Positions 17,088 through 25,814 of a DNA stretch of 64,000 nucleotides are shown here, one piece after another; positions within the stretch are counted from its first letter, which is position 1; each line of letters starts with the position of its first letter. The notes beneath the pieces were generated by a model. It was not told the DNA's origin. It ran no database searches and saw nothing but the letters and a program-made list of their open reading frames with translations. A program made the position numbers and the translations under genes. Origin of the DNA: Salipiger thiooxidans. Its GTDB lineage: Bacteria; Pseudomonadota; Alphaproteobacteria; Rhodobacterales; Rhodobacteraceae. The stretch spans positions 1 through 64,000 of the forward strand of contig NZ_FNAV01000018.1 of assembly GCF_900102075.1 (NCBI RefSeq). Direction: 5' to 3'.

Positions 17088-17672
17088 TCAGTCGGTGTTT
17101 CCGTCGTCACGTTCCTGGATCCGGCGCGCGTGGTAGCGTTGGAAATCCTCTCCGTTATCAAGCTCGTAGCGCTTCTCGGCGACCCATGTAAACATGTCGA
17201 GCGTGGTGCCCTTGGAGAAGGCGCCCGGCATCACCGCCACCGCCGCCTCTATGGCACTGCTGTCCTCGGGGACCTCTTCGGGCAGGAAGATGATGTTGGG
17301 CGTGAACAGCACCCGCCACTTCTGCGTGGCCCGCTTCTCGGACAGCGATTCTCCGTCGAGATCGGTGATCTCGGTGTCGCCGTGGAGGTTGATCTGCACC
17401 ACGAAGAAGTTCTCCTCGATGAACTCCGACACATCGGGCAGCGAGAACACCTCCTCGTGCATCTGGTGGCAGTAGATGCAGCCGCGCTGCTCGACGAAGA
17501 GCACCAGCCGCTTGCCCTCGGCGTTGGCCTCGGCGAGATCCTCGCGCAGGTCCTTGAAGGTGTCGCGCATCCACGGCTCCTTGTAGAGCCCGTCGTCGCC
17601 CATCTGGGCCACGCCCGACCACGCCGGGAATGCCATCGCCACGGCCAGCGCGGCTCCGATCCAAGTCCTCAT
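17088..17672 (-). CDS. soxW: periplasmic thioredoxin SoxW
   Basis: A 194-residue secreted thioredoxin-fold protein, thought to take electrons from SoxV to keep Sox components such as SoxY reduced. The signal peptide spans about residues 1-22 and the redox motif is CIYC in EQRGCIYCHQMHEEVF. The start at 17672 (MRTWIGAALAV) has GGGAGGAG directly upstream. It lies 20 bases downstream of soxV. Confidence 0.92.
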   Translation of the reverse strand: MRTWIGAALAVAMAFPAWSGVAQMGDDGLYKEPWMRDTFKDLREDLAEANAEGKRLVLFVEQRGCIYCHQMHEEVFSLPDVSEFIEENFFVVQINLHGDTEITDLDGESLSEKRATQKWRVLFTPNIIFLPEEVPEDSSAIEAAVAVMPGAFSKGTTLDMFTWVAEKRYELDNGEDFQRYHARRIQERDDGNTD

Positions 17673-17692
17673 CTTCTCCTCCCACGATTGCC

Positions 17693-18430
17693 TCAGCTGA
17701 GCGACGTCCACCCCGGGAACGTGTCGATCATCCACTGAGCGATAATGTTGACGCTGTCGGTGGCAATGAGGATCGCAAATACGATCAGCATCGCCCCCAT
17801 CAGTTTCTCGACATATTGCAGCTTGCTCCGGTGCCGCGCCGTCCAGCGCAGGAACGGCCCCGAGAACACCGCCGCGACGACGAAGGGGGCGGTCATGCCG
17901 ATGCCGTAGACCAGCAGCAGAAGCCCGCCGCGCCCGATGTCGCCCATGCCCGACGCGATCATCAGGATCGACGCCAGCGCGGGCCCCACGCAGGGGGTCC
18001 AGCCGAAGCCGAAGGCGAGCCCCATCAGGTAGGCGCCCAGCACCGTGGTCGGCTCGGCCTTCGATTCGAGCCGCGCCTCGCGATAGAGCAGCGGCACCCG
18101 GATCACCCCGAGGAAATGCAGCCCGAAGACCAGCAGAAGCGCCGCCGCCGCGTAGGACAGCGGCTGCTTCCAGTCGGCGAAGGCCTGCCCCACCGCGGTC
18201 GCCCCCATGCCCAGCAGCACGAAGATCGTGGTGACGCCGGCGGCGAAGAACAGCGCCGACAGCACCAGCCGCCGCTGTGCCCCCGCCGCAAGATCCTGAT
18301 CGCCGCGCAGTTCCGTCATCGACAGCCCCGCCATGTAGCAGAGATAGAACGGCACCATCGGCAGCACACAGGGCGTGAAGAAGCTCAGCAGCCCGGCAAG
18401 CGCCGCGCCGGCAAACGACATCTCAAGCAC
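17693..18430 (-). CDS. soxV: CcdA/DsbD-like membrane electron carrier SoxV
   Basis: This 245-residue protein with about six membrane helices moves reducing power across the membrane for the Sox system. The paired redox cysteines lie in FFTPCVLPMVPF and GWTPCVGPALAS. A GTG at 18430 (GGAGG 4 bases upstream) fits homologues starting MLE.SF; the in-frame ATG at 18421 is an alternative. It is the first gene of the minus-strand operon, divergent from soxS. Confidence 0.93.
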   Translation of the reverse strand: MLEMSFAGAALAGLLSFFTPCVLPMVPFYLCYMAGLSMTELRGDQDLAAGAQRRLVLSALFFAAGVTTIFVLLGMGATAVGQAFADWKQPLSYAAAALLLVFGLHFLGVIRVPLLYREARLESKAEPTTVLGAYLMGLAFGFGWTPCVGPALASILMIASGMGDIGRGGLLLLVYGIGMTAPFVVAAVFSGPFLRWTARHRSKLQYVEKLMGAMLIVFAILIATDSVNIIAQWMIDTFPGWTSLS

Positions 18431-18446
18431 GGCGCCTCCCCCAACT

Positions 18447-18465
18447 TGAATAATTCACTTATTCA
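18447..18465. promoter_or_regulatory. inverted repeat in the divergent soxS/soxV control region
   Basis: TGAATAA and TTATTCA form 7-bp arms around a 5-base spacer. The overlapping AATTCAC half-site (18452-18458) is identical to one arm of the soxX operator, though the ATTC-N8-GAAT spacing is not met. The AT-rich 75-bp gap must hold both divergent promoters. It is probably the SoxR sv operator (inference). Confidence 0.5.
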
Positions 18466-18504
18466 TATTATGTTGATCGAAGGACATACGTCAATTGGTG
18501 TGGA

Positions 18505-18912
18505 ATGAGAACTTCAGCACTCCTCGCGGCGGCAGCGCTGGTCTCGCTGATCGCAGGTCAGGCCATTGCCGAAGTGCGGCTGGTCATGGTCAGCCAGCCC
18601 GGCTGCGCCTATTGCGCCCGATGGGAGGCGGAAATCGCTCCGGCCTATCCGAACACAACCGAGGGCCGTTTTGCGCCGCTTTTGCGTGCAGATTTACGAC
18701 AGGGCGCCCCCGAAGGCATCACCTATGAGCGGAAAGTCCTGTTCACCCCGACGTTCATTCTAGTAGACAACGGAAGCGAACTCGCCCGCCTCGAAGGGTA
18801 TCCGGGCGAAGATTTTTTCTGGCCACTGCTCTCGCGGATGCTCGAGCACAGCACGAATTTCGATCCGGACGCGGCTGTCGACATGCCGCCAAGCTCTCCG
18901 GAGGGTGGGTGA
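18505..18912 (+). CDS. soxS: periplasmic thioredoxin SoxS
   Basis: A 135-residue secreted thioredoxin-like protein; in Paracoccus SoxS reactivates the Sox system by reducing SoxY. The signal peptide is MRTSALLAAAALVSLIAGQA. The redox motif is CAYC in SQPGCAYCARWEAEI, with the cis-Pro in LFTPTFILV. Its stop overlaps the soxR start (TGATG), so the two are translationally coupled. Confidence 0.92.
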   Translation: MRTSALLAAAALVSLIAGQAIAEVRLVMVSQPGCAYCARWEAEIAPAYPNTTEGRFAPLLRADLRQGAPEGITYERKVLFTPTFILVDNGSELARLEGYPGEDFFWPLLSRMLEHSTNFDPDAAVDMPPSSPEGG

Positions 18913-19253
18913 TGAACATGGCTCTGCCTGTGATCCATGAAGACATGAGCGATGACGAGCTCGACAAGATCGTCGAGAAGGCAACCGCAGCCTCGGCCTT
19001 CCTCAAGGCGATCAGCCACGAGGGCCGGCTGATGATCCTGTGCCACCTCGTCACCGGCGAGAAATCGGTGACCGAGCTCGAGGACCTGCTCTCGGCGCGG
19101 CAGGCGGCGGTGTCGCAGCAGCTCTCGCGGCTGCGGCTCGAAGGGCTCGTGGTGCCCCGTCGCGATGGCAAGGCGATCTACTACCGGCTGGCGGACGACC
19201 GCCCGCGCAAAATGCTCGAGTGCGTCTACGAGCTGTTCTGCAAGGAAGACTGA
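18912..19253 (+). CDS. soxR: ArsR-family transcriptional repressor SoxR (probable persulfide sensor)
   Basis: This 113-residue winged-helix repressor probably controls the sox promoters. The recognition helix lies in SARQAAVSQQLSRLRLEGLV. Cys44 (MILCHL) and Cys110 (YELFCKED) match the positions of the two cysteines that sense persulfide in SqrR/BigR-type ArsR proteins; an extra Cys104 is present. It starts at the ATG at 18912, overlapping the soxS stop by one base. An in-frame GTG at 18909 is possible. Confidence 0.93.
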   Translation: MNMALPVIHEDMSDDELDKIVEKATAASAFLKAISHEGRLMILCHLVTGEKSVTELEDLLSARQAAVSQQLSRLRLEGLVVPRRDGKAIYYRLADDRPRKMLECVYELFCKED

Positions 19254-19366
19254 CACTTCCTCTCCCGCTGCTCCAGAAACATATTCAAGCTTTCGCTTGA
19301 GCAGATGCGTTGCGCGGCGCATACTCCCGCGTCATGGCGCCCCTCGGGCGCCACGGGAGGAAAATC

Positions 19367-20425
19367 ATGTTCGACATTCTGAGCGAGCATCACGTTGTCG
19401 CGCTGATCGGGCTCGGCAGCGGCATGCTGCTGGGACTCGCGGCGCGGCTCGGGCGCTTCTGCACGCTGGGCGCGATCGAGGACCTGCTCTACGGCGGCTC
19501 CGACCTGCGGATGCGCATGTGGGGCGTTGCCGGCGGGCTCGCCATCTTCGGCAGCTTCGCCCTGATGGCAACGGGGCTCTTCGACGGGCGCGACAGCTAT
19601 TACCTGTCGATCCGCTGGATGCCGCTGGCCTCGGTGCTGGGCGGGCTTTGCTTCGGCTACGGCATGGCGCTGGCGGGCAACTGCGGTTTCGGCGCCATCG
19701 CGCGGCTGGGCGGCGGCGACCTCCGGAGCTTCGTGATCGTGCTGGTGATGGGCGTCTCGACCTTCGTGGTGCTGGCGGGCCCGCTGGCACCGTTGCGCGC
19801 CATGCTCTTCAGCCAGCAGGAGGTCGTGGCCTCCACCCCGCCCGGCATCGCCCACGAGCTCGGGGCCCTGACCGGCCTCTCGCCCAGCGTCGTCGGCATG
19901 GCGACCGGCCTCGTGCTGCTTGGCGTGTCGCTGGCCTCCCGCGCGCTGTGGCGCCGCCCGGCGCAGATCTTCTGGGCCGCGATGGTGGGTCTCGGCGTGG
20001 TGCTTGGCTGGGGGGGCACCGCCTGGGTGGCACGCCACGGCTTCGAGGCGCTGCCGGTGGTGTCGCACAGCTTTGCCGCGCCGCTGGGCGAGTCGCTGCT
20101 CTGGTGGATGACCGGATCGGTGCGGCCCGTTTCCTTCGCCGTGGGCTCGGTCGCGGGCGTCTGGGCCGGCGCCTTCGCGGGCTCGCTGATCAAGGGCCAT
20201 TTCCGCTGGGAGGCCTGCGAGGACCCGCGCGAGCTGCGCCGCCAGATCGTGGGCGCAGCCCTGATGGGCGCGGGCGCCGTGGTGGCCATGGGCTGCACCA
20301 TCGGACAGGGCCTCTCGGCGCTGTCGGTGCTGGCCTACTCGGCCCCGGTCACGATGGTGGCGATCTTCGCCGGCGCCGCCGTCGGGCTGCGCCAGCTCAT
20401 CGTCGGCTTCCAGCCGGCGGAATAG
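19367..20425 (+). CDS. soxT: YeeE/YedE-type thiosulfate transporter SoxT
   Basis: A 352-residue polytopic inner-membrane protein with two YeeE/YedE repeats. Conserved cysteines lie in GRFCTLGAIED, LAGNCGFGAI and AMGCTIGQG, the positions that relay thiosulfate in TsuA/YeeE. GGGAGG sits 6 bases before the ATG at 19367. It is 113 bases downstream of soxR. It is likely to supply thiosulfate to the cytoplasm, for assimilation or as an inducer. Confidence 0.9.
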   Translation: MFDILSEHHVVALIGLGSGMLLGLAARLGRFCTLGAIEDLLYGGSDLRMRMWGVAGGLAIFGSFALMATGLFDGRDSYYLSIRWMPLASVLGGLCFGYGMALAGNCGFGAIARLGGGDLRSFVIVLVMGVSTFVVLAGPLAPLRAMLFSQQEVVASTPPGIAHELGALTGLSPSVVGMATGLVLLGVSLASRALWRRPAQIFWAAMVGLGVVLGWGGTAWVARHGFEALPVVSHSFAAPLGESLLWWMTGSVRPVSFAVGSVAGVWAGAFAGSLIKGHFRWEACEDPRELRRQIVGAALMGAGAVVAMGCTIGQGLSALSVLAYSAPVTMVAIFAGAAVGLRQLIVGFQPAE

Positions 20426-20441
20426 GCCGCTCGCGCCGGCC

Positions 20442-21029
20442 TCAGCTCATCTCGGCGAGGCGCGCCACGTAGCGGGCCATGGTGTCGATCTCGAGGTTCA
20501 CCTTGTCGCCCTCCGCGACCTGGCCCCAGGTCGTGGCGTCCTTGGTGTGCGGGATCACGTTGATCCCGAACACCGCGCCCTGCACCTCGTTCACGGTCAG
20601 CGACGTGCCGTTCAGTGCCACCGAGCCCTTGGGCGCGATGAACTTCGCGAGCGCGTCCGGCGCCCGGAACTGGATGCGGGTGGAATCCCCCTCGTCGGCG
20701 ATCGAGATCACCTCGGCCAGCCCGTCGACGTGACCCGAGACGATGTGCCCTCCAAGCTCGTCGCCGACGCGCAGCGCGCGCTCGAGGTTGATCCGGCGCC
20801 CCTCGGCCCAGGACCCGAGGTTGGTCTTCGACAGAGTCTCGGCACTGATCTGGACCTCGAACCAGTCGTCACCGAGGTCGACCACCGTCAGGCAGACACC
20901 GTCGCAGGCGATCGAGGCGCCAAGGTCGATGCCGGCGGTGTCGTAGGAGGTGCCGATGCGCGCCGTCAGGTCGCCCGCCTGCTGCAGGGCCCTGATCTCG
21001 CCCATGTCCGTCACGATGCCAGTGAACAT
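20442..21029 (-). CDS. ribE: riboflavin synthase subunit alpha
   Basis: This 195-residue enzyme dismutates two 6,7-dimethyl-8-ribityllumazine molecules to riboflavin. Two lumazine-binding repeats are visible, starting MFTGIVTDMG and GGHIVSGHVDG. Length and N-terminus are standard. It stands alone; the usual ribD/ribBA/ribH neighbours are absent. Confidence 0.96.
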   Translation of the reverse strand: MFTGIVTDMGEIRALQQAGDLTARIGTSYDTAGIDLGASIACDGVCLTVVDLGDDWFEVQISAETLSKTNLGSWAEGRRINLERALRVGDELGGHIVSGHVDGLAEVISIADEGDSTRIQFRAPDALAKFIAPKGSVALNGTSLTVNEVQGAVFGINVIPHTKDATTWGQVAEGDKVNLEIDTMARYVARLAEMS

Positions 21030-21119
21030 CCACTACCTCCTGACCCGCCACTTCGGGCCTTATTTCTGCCGGAAAACGTCGCTAACCCTGAAGCGTCGCG
21101 TAACCATTACCGGGGCGTC

Positions 21120-22412
21120 ATGACCAAGGCAACCGCATCCCCCCGTGTCTTTTTGTTCCTGCAGGGCCCGCATGGCCCGTTCTTTCACCGGCTTGGCGCG
21201 ATGCTGCGCAAGGCGGGGGCAGAGGTGTGGCGCGTGGGCTTCAATGCAGGCGACCGCGCCTTCTGGTTCGACGCCCCAAGCTACATCCCCTTCACCGGCA
21301 CGCCCGACAGCTGGCCCGAGACGCTCGAGGCCCTGCTCACCGGGAAGGGCGTCACCGACATCGTGCTCTACGGCGACACCCGCCGCATCCATGCCGAGGC
21401 GGTGACCGCCGCCAAGGCGCGTGGCCTCGCGGTGCATGTCTTCGAGGAAGGCTACATGCGGCCCTACTGGGTGACCTACGAGCGCGACGGCGCCAACGGC
21501 CACTCACGGCTGATGCGCATGGGGATCGACGAGATGCGCGCGGCGCTCGAACAGTCCGACATGGAGGCGCCGCTGCCGCCCGGGCACTGGGGCGACATGC
21601 GCCAGCACGTCTTCTACGGCGCGCTCTACCACTGGTTCGTGATGTTCCGGAACGGCGGTTACCGCAGCTTCCGCCCGCACCGGCAGCAAACCGTCGCGCA
21701 GGAGTTCCAGCTCTACGCCAAGCGGTTGCTGCTGATGCCCCTGCACCGGGCCGAGCGACTTGCCGTGACCCGTCGCATCCGGCGCGGCGGCTTTCCCTAT
21801 CACCTCGTGCTGCTGCAACTCGAGCACGACTCGAGCTTCCGCGAGCATTCGCCCTTCGCTTCGATGACCGAGTTCGTCGAGATGGTGATAGAGGGCTTCG
21901 CCAAGGGCGCGCCGACGCACCACCACCTCGTGTTCAAGGCCCACCCCCTCGAGGACGGCCGCGCGCCCGTGCGGCGCGCGATCCGCGAGGCGGCGCGGCG
22001 GCTGGGCATCTCCGAGCGGGTGCATTTCGCCCCCGGCGGCAAGCTCGCGGCACTGCTAAACGATGCCCGCAGCGCCGTCACGGTCAACTCCACCGCCGGG
22101 CAGCAGGTGCTCTGGCGCGGCATCCCGCTGCGCGTCTTCGGCGCCGCGGTCTACGGCAAGCCCGAGTTCGTGTCAGACCAGCCGCTACAGGCCTTCTTCG
22201 CGCAGCCGTCGCGGCCAGATAACCGTGCCTACCGGGACTATCGGCGCTACCTGCTTGAAACCAGCCAGATTTCCGGAGGTTTCTACTCATCCCGCGGGCG
22301 CCGCCAGCTGCTGCGGCTGGTGGTCGACATGATGCTTGCCGCCGACGATCCCTACGATGCCCTGCGTCACGGCACCGCGGCCCCACGGCAACAGTTACGC
22401 CTCGTCCAATGA
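21120..22412 (+). CDS. kpsS: capsular polysaccharide export protein KpsS-like
   Basis: This 430-residue cytoplasmic protein belongs to the KpsS/LipB capsule family, which builds the poly-Kdo lipid anchor of ABC-exported capsules. It reads RVFLFLQGPHGPFFHRLGA at the start, with the family segments FEEGYMRPYWVTYER and TVNSTAGQQVLWRGIP. The start at 21120 follows the GC-rich gap after ribE. The capsule lipoprotein and kpsC follow on the same strand. Confidence 0.9.
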   Translation: MTKATASPRVFLFLQGPHGPFFHRLGAMLRKAGAEVWRVGFNAGDRAFWFDAPSYIPFTGTPDSWPETLEALLTGKGVTDIVLYGDTRRIHAEAVTAAKARGLAVHVFEEGYMRPYWVTYERDGANGHSRLMRMGIDEMRAALEQSDMEAPLPPGHWGDMRQHVFYGALYHWFVMFRNGGYRSFRPHRQQTVAQEFQLYAKRLLLMPLHRAERLAVTRRIRRGGFPYHLVLLQLEHDSSFREHSPFASMTEFVEMVIEGFAKGAPTHHHLVFKAHPLEDGRAPVRRAIREAARRLGISERVHFAPGGKLAALLNDARSAVTVNSTAGQQVLWRGIPLRVFGAAVYGKPEFVSDQPLQAFFAQPSRPDNRAYRDYRRYLLETSQISGGFYSSRGRRQLLRLVVDMMLAADDPYDALRHGTAAPRQQLRLVQ

Positions 22413-22508
22413 CAGCGCCAGCCCGCCAGACTCGCTTTTGAAGCCCGATTTCTTTAGCTTAGCGCAAAAAACTGAGGCACAACGAGAACAGGTCGAGGAG
22501 ACCGGGCA

Positions 22509-23648
22509 GTGAACTACCTCTCCAAACGATGGGTGAAAACCGTCGCGCTGATGGCTGCCGTTTCGGTCCTGGCATCCTGTGGCCTGCCGCGCGTCGGCCC
22601 CAACAAGAACGAGATCTACGCGGGGTCCGTCATGCGCGAAGGCGATGCCTTCGTCATCGCCGTCAACGACCGCGTCACCCGCGCCACCGCCATCGTCCCC
22701 GCCCTCGGCTTCACCGAGACCTTCCGCAACGCCTCGGTTCTGGGCTCGGACACCATCCAGCCCGGCGACACGCTGGGCCTGACGATCTGGGAGAACGTCG
22801 ACGACGGGCTGCTGGTCGCCGAGACCGCCAACGCCACGGCGCTGGAAGAGGTGCAGGTCGACGGCTCGGGCTTCATCTTCGTCCCCTACGCCGGCCGCAT
22901 CAAGGCCTCGGGCAATTCCACCGAGGCGGTGCGCCGCATCATCACCGAGCGCCTCGCCGACCAGACTCCCGACCCGCAGGTCGAGGTGCGCAGGCTTGCC
23001 GGCGACGGCTCGACCGTGAGCCTCGTAGGCTCGGTGGGGGGCCAGGGCGTCTATGCCATCGAGCGCCCGACCCGCACTCTGTCGGCGATGCTCGCACGCG
23101 CTGGCGGCATCACCATCGAGCCCGAGATCGCGCAGATCTCGGTGATCCGCGGCGCCCGGACCGAGCGCATCTGGTTCCAGGACCTCTACGCCCACCCCGG
23201 CTACGACATCGCGCTGCGCGGCGGAGACAAGATCCTGGTCGAGGCGGACACCCGCTCGTTCACCGCGCTCGGCGCCACCGGCACACAGGCCCGGGTGCCG
23301 TTCGATACCCAGACGCTGTCGGCTGTCGAGGCGATCGCGCAGGTGGGAGGCCTCGTGCCGACCTCGTCGGATCCGACCGGCGTCTTCATCTTCCGCAACG
23401 AGCCCGCCGAGATCGCCAACCAGGTGCTTGGCCGCTCCGATCTCGTGGGCGCCCAGCGCATCGTCTACGTGCTCGACCTGACCAAGCCCAACGGCATGTT
23501 CATGGCCCGCGACTTCGTGGTGCGCGACCAGGACCTGCTCTACGTGACCGAGGCGCCCTTCGCACAATGGAGCAAGACCATCTCGGCGCTGACCGGCTCG
23601 CTGAGCGCCGTCAACACGCTCGCGACCACCGCGGTTCTCTACCAGTGA
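22509..23648 (+). CDS. polysaccharide export outer-membrane lipoprotein (Wza/KpsD family)
   Basis: A 379-residue lipoprotein with a lipobox at VLASCGLP (Cys25). The polysaccharide-export domain (IQPGDTLGLTIWENVDDG) is followed by two SLBB-like domains (GSVGGQGVYAIERP and GATGTQARVPF). It should form the outer-membrane channel of capsule export, between kpsS and kpsC. GGAG lies about 10 bases before the ATG. kpsM and kpsT are not in the window. Confidence 0.92.
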   Translation: MNYLSKRWVKTVALMAAVSVLASCGLPRVGPNKNEIYAGSVMREGDAFVIAVNDRVTRATAIVPALGFTETFRNASVLGSDTIQPGDTLGLTIWENVDDGLLVAETANATALEEVQVDGSGFIFVPYAGRIKASGNSTEAVRRIITERLADQTPDPQVEVRRLAGDGSTVSLVGSVGGQGVYAIERPTRTLSAMLARAGGITIEPEIAQISVIRGARTERIWFQDLYAHPGYDIALRGGDKILVEADTRSFTALGATGTQARVPFDTQTLSAVEAIAQVGGLVPTSSDPTGVFIFRNEPAEIANQVLGRSDLVGAQRIVYVLDLTKPNGMFMARDFVVRDQDLLYVTEAPFAQWSKTISALTGSLSAVNTLATTAVLYQ

Positions 23649-23658
23649 CGCGCCATCC

Positions 23659-25713
23659 GTGACGCGCCTGCCGAAAACCAAAAACAAAAAGAATGAGGGA
23701 CAGACTTGCGCCGGGGGAGATTTCCCCCGGCGTCTTCATGTCTACAACGCCGGTTTCCTGCGCCAGCCCCGGCTGCGACGCATCCTTGCGCTGGCGGGGT
23801 GGCGCGTGACGCTGGGCCTGCCGGGGCCCGAGGCGTTCGTCGGCGTCTGGGGCCAGTCGCCCTATGCCGCGCGCGGCGAGGCGGTGGCCGTCCGTCGCGG
23901 CGTGCCGCTGGTGCGGATCGAGGACGCCTTCCTGCGCTCGCTGCATCCGGGCCGTGACGGCGAGCCGCCGCTCGGGCTGCTCATCGACCGGCGCGGCGTG
24001 CATTTCGACGGGCGCACCCCCTCGGATCTCGAGCATCTGCTGGCGACCGAACCGCTCGACGACCACGCCCTGCTCGAGCGCGCCCGTGGTGCCATGGCCC
24101 GGATGCGCGTGGCGCAGCTGTCGAAGTACTCCGCCACCGATCCCGCCGTCCCCGCGCCCGAACCCGGCTACGTGCTGGTGGTCGACCAGACCCTCGGCGA
24201 CGCCTCGGTGCGCGCCTCGGGCGCCGACCGCAACCGCTTCCTCGAGATGCTCTACTGGGCGCAGGAAGAGCACCCCGGCAAGCGCATCCTCCTGCGCACC
24301 CACCCCGAAACCCGCGCCGGCCACCGCCCCGGCCATTTCACCGCCGATGACGCGCAGGGGCGCATCACGCTCTGCACCGATCCGGTCTCGCCGCAGGCGC
24401 TGCTCGAAGGCGCCGTCGCCGTCTACACGGTGTCGTCGCAGATGGGGTTCGAGGCCATTCTCGCCGGCCACCGCCCCCGGGTCTTCGGCCAGCCGTTCTA
24501 TGCGGGCTGGGGGCTGACCGAGGACGAGATGCCCGTCGCCCGCCGCCAGCGCCGCCTGACGCGCGCCCAGCTCTTCGCCGCGGCGATGATCCTCTACCCC
24601 ACGTGGTACGACCCCTACCGCGACCGGCTCTGCGAGCTCGAGGACGTGCTCGCGACCCTCGAGGCGCAGGCGCGGGCGTGGCGAGAGGATCGCAAGGGCT
24701 GGGTGGCAGAGGGCATGCGGCTCTGGAAGCGCAAGCCGCTGCAGGGGTTCTTCGGGCGCGAGAAACCCGTGGTCTTCGCCGCCGACCCCGAGGCTGCCCG
24801 AACGCAGGCAAAGAAGGACGGGCGCCGCCGCATCGTCTGGGCCAATAGGGCCAAGGACGACGAGGCGGTGCGGGTCGAGGACGGGTTCCTGCGCTCGCGC
24901 GGGCTTGGCGCGAGCCTCGTGCCGCCGCTGTCGCTGGTGGCCGACGATCTCGGCATCTACTACGATCCGACCCGGCCGTCTCGGCTGGAGCGGCTCATCG
25001 CCGAAAGCCACGCCCTGCGCCCCGACCAGACCCTGCGCGCCAGCCGCCTCATCGCCCGGCTCGTGGGCGGCGGGCTCACCAAGTACAACCTAGCGGGCGC
25101 GGTCCCAGCGCTGCCCGAAGGCCACCGCATCCTCGTGCCCGGGCAGGTCGAGGACGACGCCTCGATCCTTCTCGGCAGCCCGCGGATGCAGAGCAACGCC
25201 GCCCTTCTGGCGAGGGTGCGCGCGGACAACCCCGGCGCCGTGGTGCTGTGGAAACCGCACCCGGATGTCGAGGCCGGGCTGCGCCCCGGCAAGGTCGAGG
25301 ATCCGCATCTCTGGGCCGACGCGACGCTCTCGGGCGTGGCGATGGGGCCGCTGCTGGAGCAGGTGCACGAGATCTGGACCATGACCTCGCTCACCGGCTT
25401 CGAGGCGCTGCTGCGTGGCCTTTCGGTCACCACGCTCGGCGCGCCGTTCTACGCGGGCTGGGGCCTGACCCGGGATCTTGGCCCGGTGCCCGCGCGCCGC
25501 CTCGCAGGGCCGCGCCCGACGCTCGAGGGGCTGGTGCACGCGACGCTCATCGCCTACCCGCGCTACCGCGACCCGGTGACCGGCCTGCCCTGCCCGGTCG
25601 AGGTCGTGGCCGACCGGCTCGAAGCAGGCCACATCCCCCGCGCGGGGCCCCTGAACCGCAGCCTGTCGAAGCTGCAGGGGCTGCTCGCCGGTCACGCCCA
25701 CCTCTGGCGCTGA
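23659..25713 (+). CDS. kpsC: capsular polysaccharide export protein KpsC (two-domain)
   Basis: A 684-residue protein with two tandem KpsC-type glycosyltransferase modules. Both contain an EDxFLRS motif (RIEDAFLRSLHPG and RVEDGFLRSRGLG) and an xxLGxPFYAGWGLT-type motif (FGQPFYAGWGLTED and LGAPFYAGWGLTRD). KpsC adds beta-Kdo residues to the lipid anchor. The likely GTG start at 23659 lacks a clear Shine-Dalgarno. The first codons form an A-rich run (KTKNKKNE) in a GC-rich genome and are followed by a 10-bp hairpin inside the coding region (23711-23734). Confidence 0.92.
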   Translation: MTRLPKTKNKKNEGQTCAGGDFPRRLHVYNAGFLRQPRLRRILALAGWRVTLGLPGPEAFVGVWGQSPYAARGEAVAVRRGVPLVRIEDAFLRSLHPGRDGEPPLGLLIDRRGVHFDGRTPSDLEHLLATEPLDDHALLERARGAMARMRVAQLSKYSATDPAVPAPEPGYVLVVDQTLGDASVRASGADRNRFLEMLYWAQEEHPGKRILLRTHPETRAGHRPGHFTADDAQGRITLCTDPVSPQALLEGAVAVYTVSSQMGFEAILAGHRPRVFGQPFYAGWGLTEDEMPVARRQRRLTRAQLFAAAMILYPTWYDPYRDRLCELEDVLATLEAQARAWREDRKGWVAEGMRLWKRKPLQGFFGREKPVVFAADPEAARTQAKKDGRRRIVWANRAKDDEAVRVEDGFLRSRGLGASLVPPLSLVADDLGIYYDPTRPSRLERLIAESHALRPDQTLRASRLIARLVGGGLTKYNLAGAVPALPEGHRILVPGQVEDDASILLGSPRMQSNAALLARVRADNPGAVVLWKPHPDVEAGLRPGKVEDPHLWADATLSGVAMGPLLEQVHEIWTMTSLTGFEALLRGLSVTTLGAPFYAGWGLTRDLGPVPARRLAGPRPTLEGLVHATLIAYPRYRDPVTGLPCPVEVVADRLEAGHIPRAGPLNRSLSKLQGLLAGHAHLWR

Positions 25714-25814
25714 CACATCCGGGCGCGGCCCTTGTCGATCCCCGCCGTGACTGCGATAACGTCTCCCCAAGTGCCAGGGCCGCGATCACCGCGCCCGCAA
25801 TCTGGAGACACGAC

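Noticed and set aside
19284-19300. TCAAGC-TTTC-GCTTGA inverted repeat between soxR and soxT, considered as a SoxR operator
   Set aside because: Does not have the ATTC-N8-GAAT spacing of the other sites and could be a small mRNA hairpin; too weak to call.
23711-23734. Hairpin considered as a terminator of the export lipoprotein gene
   Set aside because: It lies inside the kpsC coding region and no T-run follows on the plus strand; kept only as part of the kpsC start observation.
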